Shown: positions 8,392 through 17,359, counted from the stretch's first letter. The stretch: DNA of 64,000 nt from Peredibacter starrii (GCF_034259205.1 NZ_CP139487.1:3410001-3474000), one strand, 5' to 3'. The notes: generated from the letters alone by a model not told the origin. Numbers and translations: made by a program.

Positions 8392-8504
8392 AGGGCAACT
8401 ATTAAAGCTCAGACCTGGACCCCTTTCAAGGCTTCAAAATCTATTAAAATCTTTCATCTCTTTTCGTGTTTTCAACATCTTAGCACTTAGGGAGTACGAA
8501 CTTA

Positions 8505-8532
8505 TCAAGTTTCCTTCAGAGTCTTCCGATAG
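8505..8532 (+). promoter_or_regulatory. Candidate flagellar sigma-28-like promoter for the lipoprotein gene
   Basis: TCAAGTTT at 8505-8512 and TCCGATAG at 8525-8532 are separated by 12 nt. The consensus is TAAAGTTT-N11-GCCGATAA. It lies directly before the AAGGAGAAAGG ribosome site of the gene starting at 8557. The -10 core is good and the spacing is one base long. Confidence 0.35.
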
Positions 8533-8556
8533 GTTCAAGGAGAAAGGACGTATTTT

Positions 8557-9594
8557 ATGAAACATATGCCATTATTCTTTGTTTTTGCTCTGATGCTCAT
8601 TGCAGTGGGGTGTCAGGAAACAACGAAAACGAAAACAGTCACGCAGGATCCACAGTGCGCTTGGTACGGAACCTGTGGAGGAACTACTGGCTCAGCTCAA
8701 TATTGTACAGGAACCTACTACTGGACCCAACCTAACTGTGCCGGTTATCAGTACTGTCAATCTTATCCAAGCTATCCTGCTTGTGTGACCTCTGGAACGA
8801 CTTCTGGAACAACTTCAGGTTCTACAACGGGTTCAACGACTTCAGGCACAACCGGTTCAACGACCGGCGGAACAACGACTTATCCAAACCCGTACCGTTT
8901 CTATTATTCTGGTTATGTTGATAAAAATTGGATGGTGAACTATCCATACGTTCCGTCTATCAGCTGTACTGCGGCCTCTGCCCCATCAGGCATTTCATAT
9001 ACTCCATATGACACTCGTAAAGGCAGTATTACTCTGCGTGGACAAGTGAACTATGATCCAGCATCGGGCCAGGAATTCTTTGACACAACTTCTGAACTTC
9101 TTAGAACGAAAGAAGGATCTAAAAACTTCTTCTGGGGTGACTCAATTTTAAAAGTTAGATTTATCGCCAACGTTCAACCGGAATCTCGTAACACAACTAC
9201 GGTTTGCCCAGGTCGCGTGTCTGGTAAATCTACAATGAAAGGTTACGGGCGAATTAAGTTTGATCTTACTTTAGTAGGAACGACCATCAATGGAACGACT
9301 CAAACTGTGAGCCTTGGTACAAAAATCATTGATGTTAACAAATGTACTCCTGCTCTAGATCTTTCTTCATACGCTGCTCAATATCCGGGCGGGATTTATT
9401 TCAAAATCTCAAACGTATGGGGCAACCAAGAGTGGGCCCCAGGCACATATAATGAGGCCGCAATTTATGATACATACGGATTCATCTATCCGCAGAACCC
9501 GAACGTATCTGGTACTTGGAAACAAGTTAGAACTTCTGACTGTTGGTCACTTGATATCGAAGTTGCTTCTAACGGTACAAAAACTTTTAACTAA
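8557..9594 (+). CDS. Secreted lipoprotein with Cys-rich N-terminal region and Ser/Gly/Thr repeat linker
   Basis: 345 residues. The signal peptide ends at a permissive lipobox (IAVGC, Cys19). Residues 30-75 are rich in Cys, Tyr and Trp (CAWYGTCGG, CTGTYYWTQPNC), like a small disulphide-bonded carbohydrate-binding or knottin-type module. Residues 79-107 are a degenerate SGTT/GSTT linker. Residues 110-345 are a beta-rich domain with a few cysteines and no recognised family. A strong SD precedes the ATG. Its stop overlaps the convergent gshB stop. It may be a surface adhesin or binding protein; function unknown. Confidence 0.7.
   Translation: MKHMPLFFVFALMLIAVGCQETTKTKTVTQDPQCAWYGTCGGTTGSAQYCTGTYYWTQPNCAGYQYCQSYPSYPACVTSGTTSGTTSGSTTGSTTSGTTGSTTGGTTTYPNPYRFYYSGYVDKNWMVNYPYVPSISCTAASAPSGISYTPYDTRKGSITLRGQVNYDPASGQEFFDTTSELLRTKEGSKNFFWGDSILKVRFIANVQPESRNTTTVCPGRVSGKSTMKGYGRIKFDLTLVGTTINGTTQTVSLGTKIIDVNKCTPALDLSSYAAQYPGGIYFKISNVWGNQEWAPGTYNEAAIYDTYGFIYPQNPNVSGTWKQVRTSDCWSLDIEVASNGTKTFN
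8791..8874 (+). repeat. Degenerate 12-bp tandem repeat (about 7 units) coding a Ser/Gly/Thr linker
   Basis: Units such as tctggaacgact, tctggaacaact and accggttcaacg follow each other in frame. The repeat length could vary between strains. Confidence 0.7.
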
Positions 9595-10535
9595 TCCAGC
9601 ATATCAATCACTACGTCCGCAAGATTCTTCTTGTGGGCGTAGCTGACTTCAACTAAAAGTCCCGGACACGTAATATTCACTTCCTGAACTGAATCTCCCA
9701 GAATATCAAAAGCGACCCAATCAACACCAAACTCCATCAGCTCTTTTACAATCGTCTCGCATTGAGCACGTGTTTTTGGAGTTAATGGCTCGGCATGGAA
9801 GGTAGCGCCCTGAGCGATATTCGAAAGGAATTCCCCGTCTTTTGGCGTTTTAAGAATGGTCCCTAGCTCCTTACCCTTAAAGTAAAGAGAGCGGATTTCG
9901 CCCATTGCAACTGCCTCAATAAACGGCTGAACAATCACAGGCCCCTGAAGCTCAACGACTTTTTCTTCAAAGCGTTTTTCCCAGGCATTAAGAGAAAGCT
10001 TCTCGACCCCTAACCCACTATAAAGATCCATAGGTTTTAAGATCAAAGCAGATGGTTTCGGATCCAGGTGCTGCACAAATTGTTGAGCGAGTTTTAAGCT
10101 CGACCCCACGTAACTGGCGGTCGCTCCTTCTGTGCGGTAGGCATAAAGCTTTTCATTAAAATTCATGATCCCGCGAGGATCATTCATGACCTTAATGCCC
10201 ATTGATACTAAATGATCAAGCATCCACAAAATGCGCAGATAACGGCTATCAAATGGTGGATCAAGACGCATGTGAAGAACATCATTCGTTGTGAGTTCAA
10301 TCACCTTCTCACCAGTGGTCTCAAAGCTCGCCAGATAAATCTGGTCCTCTTTCAAGGTGCCTTTAAAAGAATGAACACGAAGTTTCTGCATGCCTTGATT
10401 ATGAATCGCGAAGTCACGTTCAAAGAGAACGTAACACTCGATTCCTCTCTTCTGCATAGCAAGTGCCAGCATTAGAGAAGAATCTTTTTTAATGTTTAGT
10501 TTTTCAATGGGATCAATTAGTAGCAAGTGGCGCAT
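9591..10535 (-). CDS. gshB: Glutathione synthetase-like ATP-grasp ligase
   Basis: 314 residues, matching GshB (gamma-Glu-Cys plus Gly to glutathione, ATP-dependent). Visible family elements: RLDPPFDSRYL near residue 90, VMNDPRGIMNFNEKLYAY near 115, an ATP-grasp core with LKPMDLYSGLGVEKL, GEIRSLYFKGKELG near 210, and the C-terminal metal-binding strand DWVAFDILGDSVQEVN followed by CPGLLVE, where classical GshB has TSPTGxxE. The substrate loop is therefore slightly divergent. The start overlaps the upstream metalloprotease gene by 23 nt. No glutamate-cysteine ligase is in the window. Confidence 0.8.
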   Translation of the reverse strand: MRHLLLIDPIEKLNIKKDSSLMLALAMQKRGIECYVLFERDFAIHNQGMQKLRVHSFKGTLKEDQIYLASFETTGEKVIELTTNDVLHMRLDPPFDSRYLRILWMLDHLVSMGIKVMNDPRGIMNFNEKLYAYRTEGATASYVGSSLKLAQQFVQHLDPKPSALILKPMDLYSGLGVEKLSLNAWEKRFEEKVVELQGPVIVQPFIEAVAMGEIRSLYFKGKELGTILKTPKDGEFLSNIAQGATFHAEPLTPKTRAQCETIVKELMEFGVDWVAFDILGDSVQEVNITCPGLLVEVSYAHKKNLADVVIDMLD

Positions 10536-11583
10536 GGGGTACCTTTAGTTTCAGGTAATCGGTAAAGCTTTCGATCTTATCTTGATCGTCAAACTTGTCG
10601 TACTCCATTCTAAGCCAAATTAAGTACTGTTTTAAGTCGAAATTATTCTGAACCATGAGTTTTTCTAAGAAATCCTGCTCTTCTTCATAAGTGAGAAACG
10701 CAGCAAAGCTTGCTTGGTTCCAGTCGTCCTTGATTTCGCAGTCCTCTTCATCCAATTCCAATTTGGCGCAAAGAGATCTGAGGTCCGGACGAAAAACTTC
10801 TGTGATAAAACGCTGAGTCAGCTCATCGGCCTTTTCATTGGTAATGAAGCCACCGAGTTTTGCAAATTCAGTTTGAAGAATTGAAATCAGCTCCACCACC
10901 CGAAGACTTACCTTTTTCTTCTTCGCCTCACGAGCAAGGTAATCTTCAAGTTCAGGTCGGCCCTTAAAATATTCCTGAAGCATGGCCTGACCATAAAGAT
11001 TGGCAAGATTCTCATTCAGATCCACTTCATTCTTAATAAAGAAAATTGTGTGGAAGAGTTCATGGAAAACAAGTTCAGCGAGTTCCACATCATCATACTG
11101 AAAGAAAGATGAGAGAATGCGGTCTTCTAACAATCCCAGAGATGAGTAAGCGTAAACCGGGCGAATCCAGGTCACGAGATTTTCATCTTCGCGAAGGTCT
11201 TTAGCATATTCAATGGCCGAATCTTTCTGGAAGAAACCGATGTAAGGAAAGCTGCCCATGATCGGAAAATTAAATTCGTGGGCCTCAATCTTGGTATGAG
11301 GACTTGCGATCACGAGATAAGTCACTGCCTTATTGGGTAAGATTGTGGTCTTGGTGTAGATGTTGGTCGGTTTTGCACCAAAGTAGTGATAGAAGAATTT
11401 CTTATACTCCCCCACCAGAAGAATCTTTCTCTTCACGTCCTCAGAGACCTTCGGGTCATCCAGGTACACTTCGTTTTTCTTGGCACCCCAATGGACCTTC
11501 GCCTGACCAAACCCTTGCTCAGTAAGGTAACCCATCATGCCACAGCTCGAGCACAAGAATAAAAGCATCAAGATTTTCAACAT
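10513..11583 (-). CDS. Predicted aminopeptidase (COG4324/Aminopep family), envelope zinc protease
   Basis: 356 residues. The short hydrophobic N-terminus ends in LFLCSSCG (Cys11/Cys14), probably a signal or lipoprotein anchor. The zinc motif is HELFH at 174-178, followed by NENLANLYG near 190-198, giving the downstream glutamate ligand of the HExxH...E type. Flanking segments GYLTEQGFGQAKV and WIRPVYAYSSLGLLEDRILSSFF are typical of this predicted aminopeptidase family. It precedes gshB with a 23-nt overlap, suggesting co-expression. Substrate unknown. Confidence 0.8.
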   Translation of the reverse strand: MLKILMLLFLCSSCGMMGYLTEQGFGQAKVHWGAKKNEVYLDDPKVSEDVKRKILLVGEYKKFFYHYFGAKPTNIYTKTTILPNKAVTYLVIASPHTKIEAHEFNFPIMGSFPYIGFFQKDSAIEYAKDLREDENLVTWIRPVYAYSSLGLLEDRILSSFFQYDDVELAELVFHELFHTIFFIKNEVDLNENLANLYGQAMLQEYFKGRPELEDYLAREAKKKKVSLRVVELISILQTEFAKLGGFITNEKADELTQRFITEVFRPDLRSLCAKLELDEEDCEIKDDWNQASFAAFLTYEEEQDFLEKLMVQNNFDLKQYLIWLRMEYDKFDDQDKIESFTDYLKLKVPHAPLATN

Positions 11584-11632
11584 GGAATTATTCTAACGGA
11601 AAGAAACACAAAATCTACCGATCAAAATACTC

Positions 11633-11989
11633 TTATTCGCTCTTTCTGCTCACAACGAAGGCCCAAACGGAGACCAGGATGATCGGAACAATGATTTTAA
11701 CTGCAAGATGGATATTACCATTTGTGAGAATGACCACTACCGAGATAAGGATCATGATAGAGCACCAAATTTTGGCCTTAGTGCGGATGACTCGGTTTTG
11801 TTGCCAGTCCTTGATCCCCTCGCCTGCCAGCGGAAGATTCAAAATCCAGGCATGAAAGCGTGGTGAGGACTTAGAAAAGAGAAAGGCCGAGAGAATTAAA
11901 AACGGCGTTGTGGGAAGGATGGGAAGGAACGCGCCCACAATACCAATTGCGAACGCGATCCATGCACAGACAAACCAAATCGGTTTCAC
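11633..11989 (-). CDS. DUF454 / YbaN-like inner-membrane protein
   Basis: 118 residues with about three TM helices. The family signature GIVGAFLPILPTTPFLILSA is near residues 17-36, followed by AFLFSKSSPRFHAWIL. These are the features of DUF454 (E. coli YbaN), whose function is not established. The start overlaps the miaB stop by ATGA, so it is coupled to miaB. Confidence 0.88.
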   Translation of the reverse strand: MKPIWFVCAWIAFAIGIVGAFLPILPTTPFLILSAFLFSKSSPRFHAWILNLPLAGEGIKDWQQNRVIRTKAKIWCSIMILISVVVILTNGNIHLAVKIIVPIILVSVWAFVVSRKSE

Positions 11990-13407
11990 AGCGTTTTCCC
12001 GTATTCCTTAATCAGAGTTCCTTGAGTCGAAAGTGCGGTCGCAGATGTGATTTCCACATCCACCCAGTTCCACATGTAATCCTGCTCTGGATTAGCTGGT
12101 TCAAAGTGAACAATGCGGTTACAAGACGTGCGGCCCTGCCACTTCTGCACACCTTTATTGATGTTCTTACCATCGACTAGCACGCGATAAGTTTTTCCAG
12201 TCATACCACGACGGATTTCCGCCTGGATTGATAACTGAAGGTCCATCACTTCACGTAGACGACGACCACGTATATCGTCAGTTAGAACATCATTCATACG
12301 TGCCGCTTTTGTTCCCTTACGAGAAGAATAAGCGTAAGCGTAGATGTTATCGAACTGAGCGTCTTTTAAAAGTTGAAGTGTTTGCTGATGCTCTTCTTCC
12401 GTCTCATTCGGGAAGCCCGCGATGATGTCACTTGTGATCACCATCTCAGGGTTTGCCTTTCTCATCTTCGCTAGAAGTGAAAGGTAGTGCTCAACTGTAT
12501 ACTCACGAAGCATACGCTGAAGAACAGTATTAGAACCAGACTGCACCGGAAGGTGAAGGTGGTTGGCCAGTTTTTTAGAATTTGCGTGAGCCTCTACCAG
12601 ATCATCAGTCACGTCGTATGGATGAGACGTTGTATAACGAAGAAGGTGAAGACCGTTCACTTTCTCGAGTTCCATAATAAGCTGGCCCAGAGATTCACCA
12701 TTGTCTTTCCCGAATGAGTTCACGTTCTGACCCAGAAGCATGACTTCCTGAATGCCAGAGTATTCCACCAGGCGCTTCACGTCTGTTACCACTTCAGCAA
12801 GACGACGAGACTTTTCTCTTCCGCGAGTGAAAGGAACAATACAGTATGAACAGAACTTATCGCAGCCCTTGATGATATTCACAAATGCTTGCGGAGTTCC
12901 TTGAGTAATTTTTGTTTCGATTGAGTAATTGTCCGAGCGGTCCCAGGCAGTCACAGTGAATTTCTTCTCACCAGCGTAAGCGCGGTAAACCATTTCACCG
13001 ATGTTATCGATCACATCTGTACCGAATGCGAAGTCTAGTTGCTTATACTTTTGAACCAGGTCCTTCCCTTCCGTTTGAGCGATACATCCACCGGCCGCAA
13101 CAATCACGTTTTTCTTAAGGCCCGTTTCCGGATCAATATCAGGATTGGTTTTTAATTTCTTCGTTTCACCTAAGTGAGAATAAAACTTTTGGTTAGCAAG
13201 ATCGCGAACAGCACAAGTGTTAAAGATCACCAGGTCTGCTTCCGATTGCTCTTCTGTTTTTGTGAAGTTCATCCCCGACAAGTGGGACATGATTCGTTCA
13301 CTGTCATGATAGTTCATCTGACAGCCGTAAGTTTTCATCCAAACTTTACGTGGTGGGAATTCGAGTTCGCCGACTTTCACTGAGTCGTTTTTCGTAGTGT
13401 TTTCCAT
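11986..13407 (-). CDS. miaB: tRNA-2-methylthio-N6-dimethylallyladenosine synthase MiaB
   Basis: Radical-SAM methylthiotransferase acting on i6A37 of tRNAs. 473 residues: UPF0004 domain with cluster cysteines C29 (YGCQMN), C65 (NTCAVR) and C108 (GGCIAQ); radical-SAM motif C182-x3-C186-x2-C189 (GCDKFCSYC, then IVPFTRGREKSRR); and a C-terminal TRAM domain near 390-460. The long form matches MiaB better than MtaB or RimO. An unassigned 83-bp gap precedes it. Confidence 0.93.
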   Translation of the reverse strand: MENTTKNDSVKVGELEFPPRKVWMKTYGCQMNYHDSERIMSHLSGMNFTKTEEQSEADLVIFNTCAVRDLANQKFYSHLGETKKLKTNPDIDPETGLKKNVIVAAGGCIAQTEGKDLVQKYKQLDFAFGTDVIDNIGEMVYRAYAGEKKFTVTAWDRSDNYSIETKITQGTPQAFVNIIKGCDKFCSYCIVPFTRGREKSRRLAEVVTDVKRLVEYSGIQEVMLLGQNVNSFGKDNGESLGQLIMELEKVNGLHLLRYTTSHPYDVTDDLVEAHANSKKLANHLHLPVQSGSNTVLQRMLREYTVEHYLSLLAKMRKANPEMVITSDIIAGFPNETEEEHQQTLQLLKDAQFDNIYAYAYSSRKGTKAARMNDVLTDDIRGRRLREVMDLQLSIQAEIRRGMTGKTYRVLVDGKNINKGVQKWQGRTSCNRIVHFEPANPEQDYMWNWVDVEITSATALSTQGTLIKEYGKTL

Positions 13408-13490
13408 GGGCCCTCAAAGCATTAGCTGTTAAATCTAAGATGTGGGTAAAAATATGCCGCAATATAGCAATGAGGGGGTCTGAAGTAAAT

Positions 13491-14093
13491 CTAAATCACT
13501 TCCAACTGAAGAGCGATATAGAACGACAGATTGAACAAGAAATGTAGGAAAATCGGGGCGATAACTGAGTGAAATCTCAGGAGAGCCTGACCACAAATAA
13601 TCCCTAGAACGAAGGTGTAAAACACCTGAAATCCGATGAAAGGAACGTACTCAACTGGTAGAACCGTTAGCCCAACTAAATGCGAGAAAGCGAAGATCGA
13701 TGCCACAAGCATCGAGGTCACATACTTCCCTCCTACCTGAGCAATCAACACACGCTGGAAAGTCTGACGGAAAACCAGTTCTTCCAAGATCGGAGCGAAG
13801 AATAATAAGTGCCACTCAAGACCATTCACTAAACGGAATGGAGTCTCGATGTCCATATACCAAATGGCCGCAATCGCCGCCACCGCCAGGGCCACCACTT
13901 CCGCCACGGCCTTCCAGGTCTGACGAGTGATGTTCCACTTAAATTTCCAAGGTAATCGATAGAAGAAAGAAACGCCCAGAGCGAACAATAGATCGAAGAT
14001 ATAAGAGAATGAAATGGTCGATGGCAACTTATGCCAAGGAAGACCCCATGAAAAACCGAAATAAATGATAACGAGGGCAAAAAAACCGATCAA
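13491..14093 (-). CDS. CPBP-family intramembrane metalloprotease
   Basis: 200 residues, about six TM helices. The Abi/CPBP motifs are present: EELVFR (EExxxR) at 104-109, FAFSH (FxxxH) at 134-138, and a final helix HFLFNLSF carrying the HxxxN-type metal ligand near 188-192. In other bacteria the family includes CAAX-type proteases and bacteriocin-immunity proteins; the substrate is unknown here. It is last in a chain of overlapping genes, with a 4-nt overlap with the upstream unknown gene. Confidence 0.85.
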   Translation of the reverse strand: MIGFFALVIIYFGFSWGLPWHKLPSTISFSYIFDLLFALGVSFFYRLPWKFKWNITRQTWKAVAEVVALAVAAIAAIWYMDIETPFRLVNGLEWHLLFFAPILEELVFRQTFQRVLIAQVGGKYVTSMLVASIFAFSHLVGLTVLPVEYVPFIGFQVFYTFVLGIICGQALLRFHSVIAPIFLHFLFNLSFYIALQLEVI

Positions 14094-14806
14094 CGAATCT
14101 CTCCTACCTGAGCTATTTTGTGCACCAGCTTAGTTATTTCATCATAGAATTGCGGTTTTGTAACTTTGATTATTTGCTGGTACGTAGGAGTTTTTGATTC
14201 TCCATGCCCCATGTTCTTATCATCAAAGACCACGATCTGAAGACTTTGATCCGGTCTCATGTAGAAAAAGATGTCCAAATTAAAGGCAATTACTCGAAGG
14301 ACATCGTCGTTTCCATCAGGCACCCTTCCTGAAAAACAGGCCGCAGTCAAAATCAGCTCTGGTTTATTTTGCATATTATCCAGAGCTCTCATAAGAGTCG
14401 TAAACGTGGCCTGGATCCATTGGAGAGCTCTCGTCTCATTCTGGATGTCCATGGCAGTCGCTCCACTTACTGGTGTCACCATGAAAGCATGGTTAGACTC
14501 TAAGCTGTGTTTTAGAGTCGAATGGAGCGCGAGATTCATCATTGCCATGTGCTCCGGATCTTTTCCGGGCATTTTGCGTTTTCGAACAATACGATCATTC
14601 TCAAAAAAGCGTAGCTCATCATGTTTTTCCCGCAGCCAATGAATTAACTTAGAAGTTTTGCCGTGGACTTCGATGGTCCACTGGCGAGATTTTGGATCTT
14701 GAAGATCAAAGTTCCAGGTCACCACTCTCCACTGCGTGTCTTGTGGTGAGAATTCTAAAAATAGGTCTTTCGGATCACGTCCGAATAAATTTCCCCACCA
14801 GCTCAT
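14090..14806 (-). CDS. Hypothetical cytosolic protein
   Basis: 238 residues without signal peptide, TM helices or a motif I recognise. Composition is mixed alpha/beta with several Trp and Met residues. It opens MSWWGNLFGRDPKDLFLEF and has a central helical section near 80-150 with NLALHSTLKHSLES. It overlaps both neighbours by 4 nt (ATGA) and is therefore co-translated with the GNAT and CPBP genes. No function assigned. Confidence 0.75.
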   Translation of the reverse strand: MSWWGNLFGRDPKDLFLEFSPQDTQWRVVTWNFDLQDPKSRQWTIEVHGKTSKLIHWLREKHDELRFFENDRIVRKRKMPGKDPEHMAMMNLALHSTLKHSLESNHAFMVTPVSGATAMDIQNETRALQWIQATFTTLMRALDNMQNKPELILTAACFSGRVPDGNDDVLRVIAFNLDIFFYMRPDQSLQIVVFDDKNMGHGESKTPTYQQIIKVTKPQFYDEITKLVHKIAQVGEIR

Positions 14807-15252
14807 TTTAAGACTTTCCCCAGACTGTATTCATGAAAGCCAGGGGCCTCATGATCTGGGTGATAGCCCTCAATGGTATAGCCCTGTTTAAGCTTGATAC
14901 CAATCATGGCGTGGTTGAAATGATAAATCGTAGTCATGACTTTTTTAATACCGATGCGCTTACACTCTTCTTCAATCGCGAGAGAGATTTCCTTCCCGAC
15001 ACCAGTTCCCTGAAATTCTTTGAAGACCGTGGTCTTCACCGTTTCAGCAAGATTAGGAGTCTTCATCACATATCCAGAGATCCCAACTTGTTTTTCATCA
15101 CGCATGGCCCGGAAGTATTTCACTCCACCCTGCATGATCTTCTCTACAGTCGGTGGAAAGGGAGATCTTTCATAATACTCTTGTACCACCGCGAAGATCT
15201 CCTCCGCCTCTGCCTGAGAGGATGTATCGTATGGTTTAAGCTTTACGTTCAT
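14803..15252 (-). CDS. GNAT-family N-acetyltransferase
   Basis: 149 residues from the ATG at 15252. A longer frame runs back to 15336 but would overlap the LOG gene by 101 nt, so the internal start (17-nt overlap) is preferred. Acetyl-CoA motif A is visible as TVFKEFQGTGVGKEISLAI (Q/RxxGxG), followed by motif B MTTIYHFNHAMIGIKLKQGY, typical of GNATs in which the substrate side ends in NxxMxxxxxKxGF. Substrate unknown. Middle gene of an overlapping operon. Confidence 0.85.
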   Translation of the reverse strand: MNVKLKPYDTSSQAEAEEIFAVVQEYYERSPFPPTVEKIMQGGVKYFRAMRDEKQVGISGYVMKTPNLAETVKTTVFKEFQGTGVGKEISLAIEEECKRIGIKKVMTTIYHFNHAMIGIKLKQGYTIEGYHPDHEAPGFHEYSLGKVLK

Positions 15253-15778
15253 TGAAGTGGTTCCAAATTTCGTTCCAGTCAGAAGACTCAAACAAAAGTT
15301 TTCTATCAGGTGCTTTGATGAGATTTCTCTCAACACCCAGATTTAAAAACTTAATCAGATCATCGTAGTAATGATTGATGTTAAAAAGCGCAATGGGCTT
15401 AGCGTGAATTCCCAACTGTTTCCAGGTAAGAATCTCAAACAGTTCATCCATCGTACCCATTCCGCCCGGGAAGATTAAAAACGCGTCGGAAAGGTCATAC
15501 ATCATCTTCTTTCGTTCATGCATGTCTTTGACCACATGAAGTTCGGTCAGACCACCGTGAGCAATTTCTTTTTTCATCAGACGCTGAGGAATGACACCAG
15601 TCACTCTTCCGCCCTTCACCATAACCTCAGTGGCAAGGGCACCCATGATGCCAATTCCGGCACCACCGTAGACCAGTTCCACGTTATGTTTTACAAAATG
15701 ATCTGTGATAAGTTTTACCTGACGATCAACTTCCGGATCAGTGCTGGCATTTGCTCCACAAAAAATACAAACTTTCAT
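15236..15778 (-). CDS. LOG-family nucleoside 5'-monophosphate phosphoribohydrolase-like protein
   Basis: 180 residues from the ATG at 15778 (MKVCIFCGANA), which overlaps the upstream stop as ATGA; a start 24 nt earlier is less likely. Signature features are VYGGAGIGIMGALA, GVIPQRL, and PGGMGTMDE followed by TW, the PGGxGTxxE motif of the 'lysine decarboxylase-like' LOG family. Studied members release free base from cytokinin or purine nucleotides, so nucleotide recycling or stress roles are likely. It is not a lysine decarboxylase. Confidence 0.9.
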   Translation of the reverse strand: MKVCIFCGANASTDPEVDRQVKLITDHFVKHNVELVYGGAGIGIMGALATEVMVKGGRVTGVIPQRLMKKEIAHGGLTELHVVKDMHERKKMMYDLSDAFLIFPGGMGTMDELFEILTWKQLGIHAKPIALFNINHYYDDLIKFLNLGVERNLIKAPDRKLLFESSDWNEIWNHFNERKA

Positions 15779-16335
15779 TTCTTGAATCTCCGCATAAACC
15801 ACTGCATGAAAATCATCTCGATCACCATGAAGCCACCGAAAGCGATATAAAATCCACCGGTCTTCCAGAAAAGCCAGGTCGCAGTCGTCTCGTTAATCGC
15901 CACATGGGCCATAAAGGCCGCGAACACAATCAAGAACACACACATGTGCCACTCTAAAACTTTGTAGGCCTCATCAGGCAGTGGCTGTTTTTGTTTCATG
16001 TCCCGAAGCATTTCCACCATAAGGGACTGGTTTCGAAACTTCTTAAACAGTAAAAAACTCGCGAGTGATAAACCCGTAAGTGTTGGCTGCAATTTAAAGA
16101 ACACACCCTCTTTGGCCACCAGAGAAATTCCACCAAGGATCACAATCAGCGCAACATTGAGTTTTGAAAGAGTGTGAACATGTCCTGTGAATTTCTTTTC
16201 CAGTCCCATTTCCAACAGGCCCAAAAGAATACCGCCGATTAAAGCGACTTCCAGTGAGAAGTAGGTTTCCAGTAACCAATATGCTACCGCGGGAATGAAA
16301 GAGAGAAGAAAAAAGGGTTTCGAGGCATTTTCCAT
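15775..16335 (-). CDS. YciB/IspA-like inner-membrane septation protein
   Basis: 186 residues, five or six TM helices. The central part VILGGISLVAKEGVFFKLQPTLTG and the later WLFWKTGGFYIAFGG follow the YciB pattern (VxxFGGLTLxxxDxxFIKWKPTxxxxLF, then WVxFKxFG). YciB proteins affect envelope integrity and cell division in enterics; the exact role is unclear. It lies 9 nt downstream of the WYL regulator and overlaps the LOG gene by 4 nt. Confidence 0.75.
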   Translation of the reverse strand: MENASKPFFLLSFIPAVAYWLLETYFSLEVALIGGILLGLLEMGLEKKFTGHVHTLSKLNVALIVILGGISLVAKEGVFFKLQPTLTGLSLASFLLFKKFRNQSLMVEMLRDMKQKQPLPDEAYKVLEWHMCVFLIVFAAFMAHVAINETTATWLFWKTGGFYIAFGGFMVIEMIFMQWFMRRFKK

Positions 16336-16344
16336 GCCTCGATC

Positions 16345-17274
16345 TTATGCTATTTTCCTTAGTTTTTCTTCACAATAGATGAGGTAATCATCTTTGAATT
16401 TTACCGGGTCCAGAATTTCCACGTTCTTACCAAGTGTCAAAAGCCAGTCATAAAGCGCTTCGCATGGCTCTACATATGCGGCCCAGATAAGATCGCCATT
16501 TGGATTGGTGATCATGCAAGGCTTACCCAGGAAATGATGCTCGGGAAATAAATTTGTGGTCCCAGGATCGTGGATTTTTAGAATGAGTCTCGTTTCTTTT
16601 TCATTCATCGTCCTCACGGCAGAAATAAATTCTTCCACTTCGTAAGGTGAGACCTGTGGAAGCTTAGAAGACGGAACCATCGAGATATCTTTGACCTCTT
16701 TCAGAGGTACCACCACCAGGCAGTGATCATTTGAGTCTTCAGCGATAAGAGTTAATTGTCCTTCCAGGTGAAGAACGCGGCACGGGTGAACAATAAACGT
16801 TCGATTGTCATAAGTTGCTAAACAGAGAAGTTGTTTTTCAACAATGGCCGTGTCCAGTTGTTGAACCATGTACTGTTCCGATTCATTCAATTCTTGATCC
16901 CAGAGCTCGAGCTGATTCAGTAATTCCATAACCACCTTTATTGGACCATTCTCAGAAACTTTCTTACGGAGTGAATGCATCACCGCCGTATCCGCAGTCT
17001 TGTTCGCATGTAGCATTTTATGGATTTGCATCCATTCGCCAGGTGAAAGAGGAAGCATATACTGAATAGACTCCCCTTTAATATCCACCCAACATTCAGA
17101 ATTTTGATGATAAATCTCGATACCCGTACCTGCCGGAAAAACCTGACGAAGGAAAACCAGGGTCTCTTCAGGGCCCAAACCCATCTCAAGGGCCAGGTCA
17201 GAAAGACGGATCGCTCCTTGCTTCTCTCCTAAAACCACTAATTTGTTCCATACGTCTGGCTTCATCGATTTCAT
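16345..17274 (-). CDS. WYL-domain transcriptional regulator
   Basis: 309 residues. The N-terminal winged-helix-like region (residues 1-60) resembles HTH_11 (LGEKQGAIRLSDLALEMGLGPEE). The WYL domain spans roughly 140-205 (LATYDNRTFIVHPCRVLHL, LTLIAEDSNDHCLVVVPL, KEVKDISMV) and the C-terminal WCX extension ends in YDWLLTLGKNVEILDPV. WYL proteins usually sense nucleic-acid ligands and control DNA-damage or defence genes. It heads a six-gene overlapping operon that it may control. Confidence 0.8.
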   Translation of the reverse strand: MKSMKPDVWNKLVVLGEKQGAIRLSDLALEMGLGPEETLVFLRQVFPAGTGIEIYHQNSECWVDIKGESIQYMLPLSPGEWMQIHKMLHANKTADTAVMHSLRKKVSENGPIKVVMELLNQLELWDQELNESEQYMVQQLDTAIVEKQLLCLATYDNRTFIVHPCRVLHLEGQLTLIAEDSNDHCLVVVPLKEVKDISMVPSSKLPQVSPYEVEEFISAVRTMNEKETRLILKIHDPGTTNLFPEHHFLGKPCMITNPNGDLIWAAYVEPCEALYDWLLTLGKNVEILDPVKFKDDYLIYCEEKLRKIA

Positions 17275-17296
17275 AATGCCTCTTTCTTGACTAGGC

Positions 17297-17324
17297 TTAT
17301 CGGATATATTCTTAGAGGTCTTTA
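17297..17324 (-). promoter_or_regulatory. Candidate sigma-28-like promoter before the WYL gene
   Basis: On the minus strand TCCGATAA (complement of 17297-17304, 7 of 8 to consensus GCCGATAA) is preceded, after 12 nt, by TAAAGACC. The -35 keeps only TAAAG. This is suggestive, not strong. Confidence 0.3.
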
Positions 17325-17359
17325 GTGCAAAAAAAGGTTTTTAAAGAGATAATCCTTAC

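Noticed and set aside
15236-15802. Lysine decarboxylase annotation for the LOG gene
   Set aside because: The PGGxGTxxE motif and size are of the LOG phosphoribohydrolase family; there is no PLP-binding lysine decarboxylase domain.
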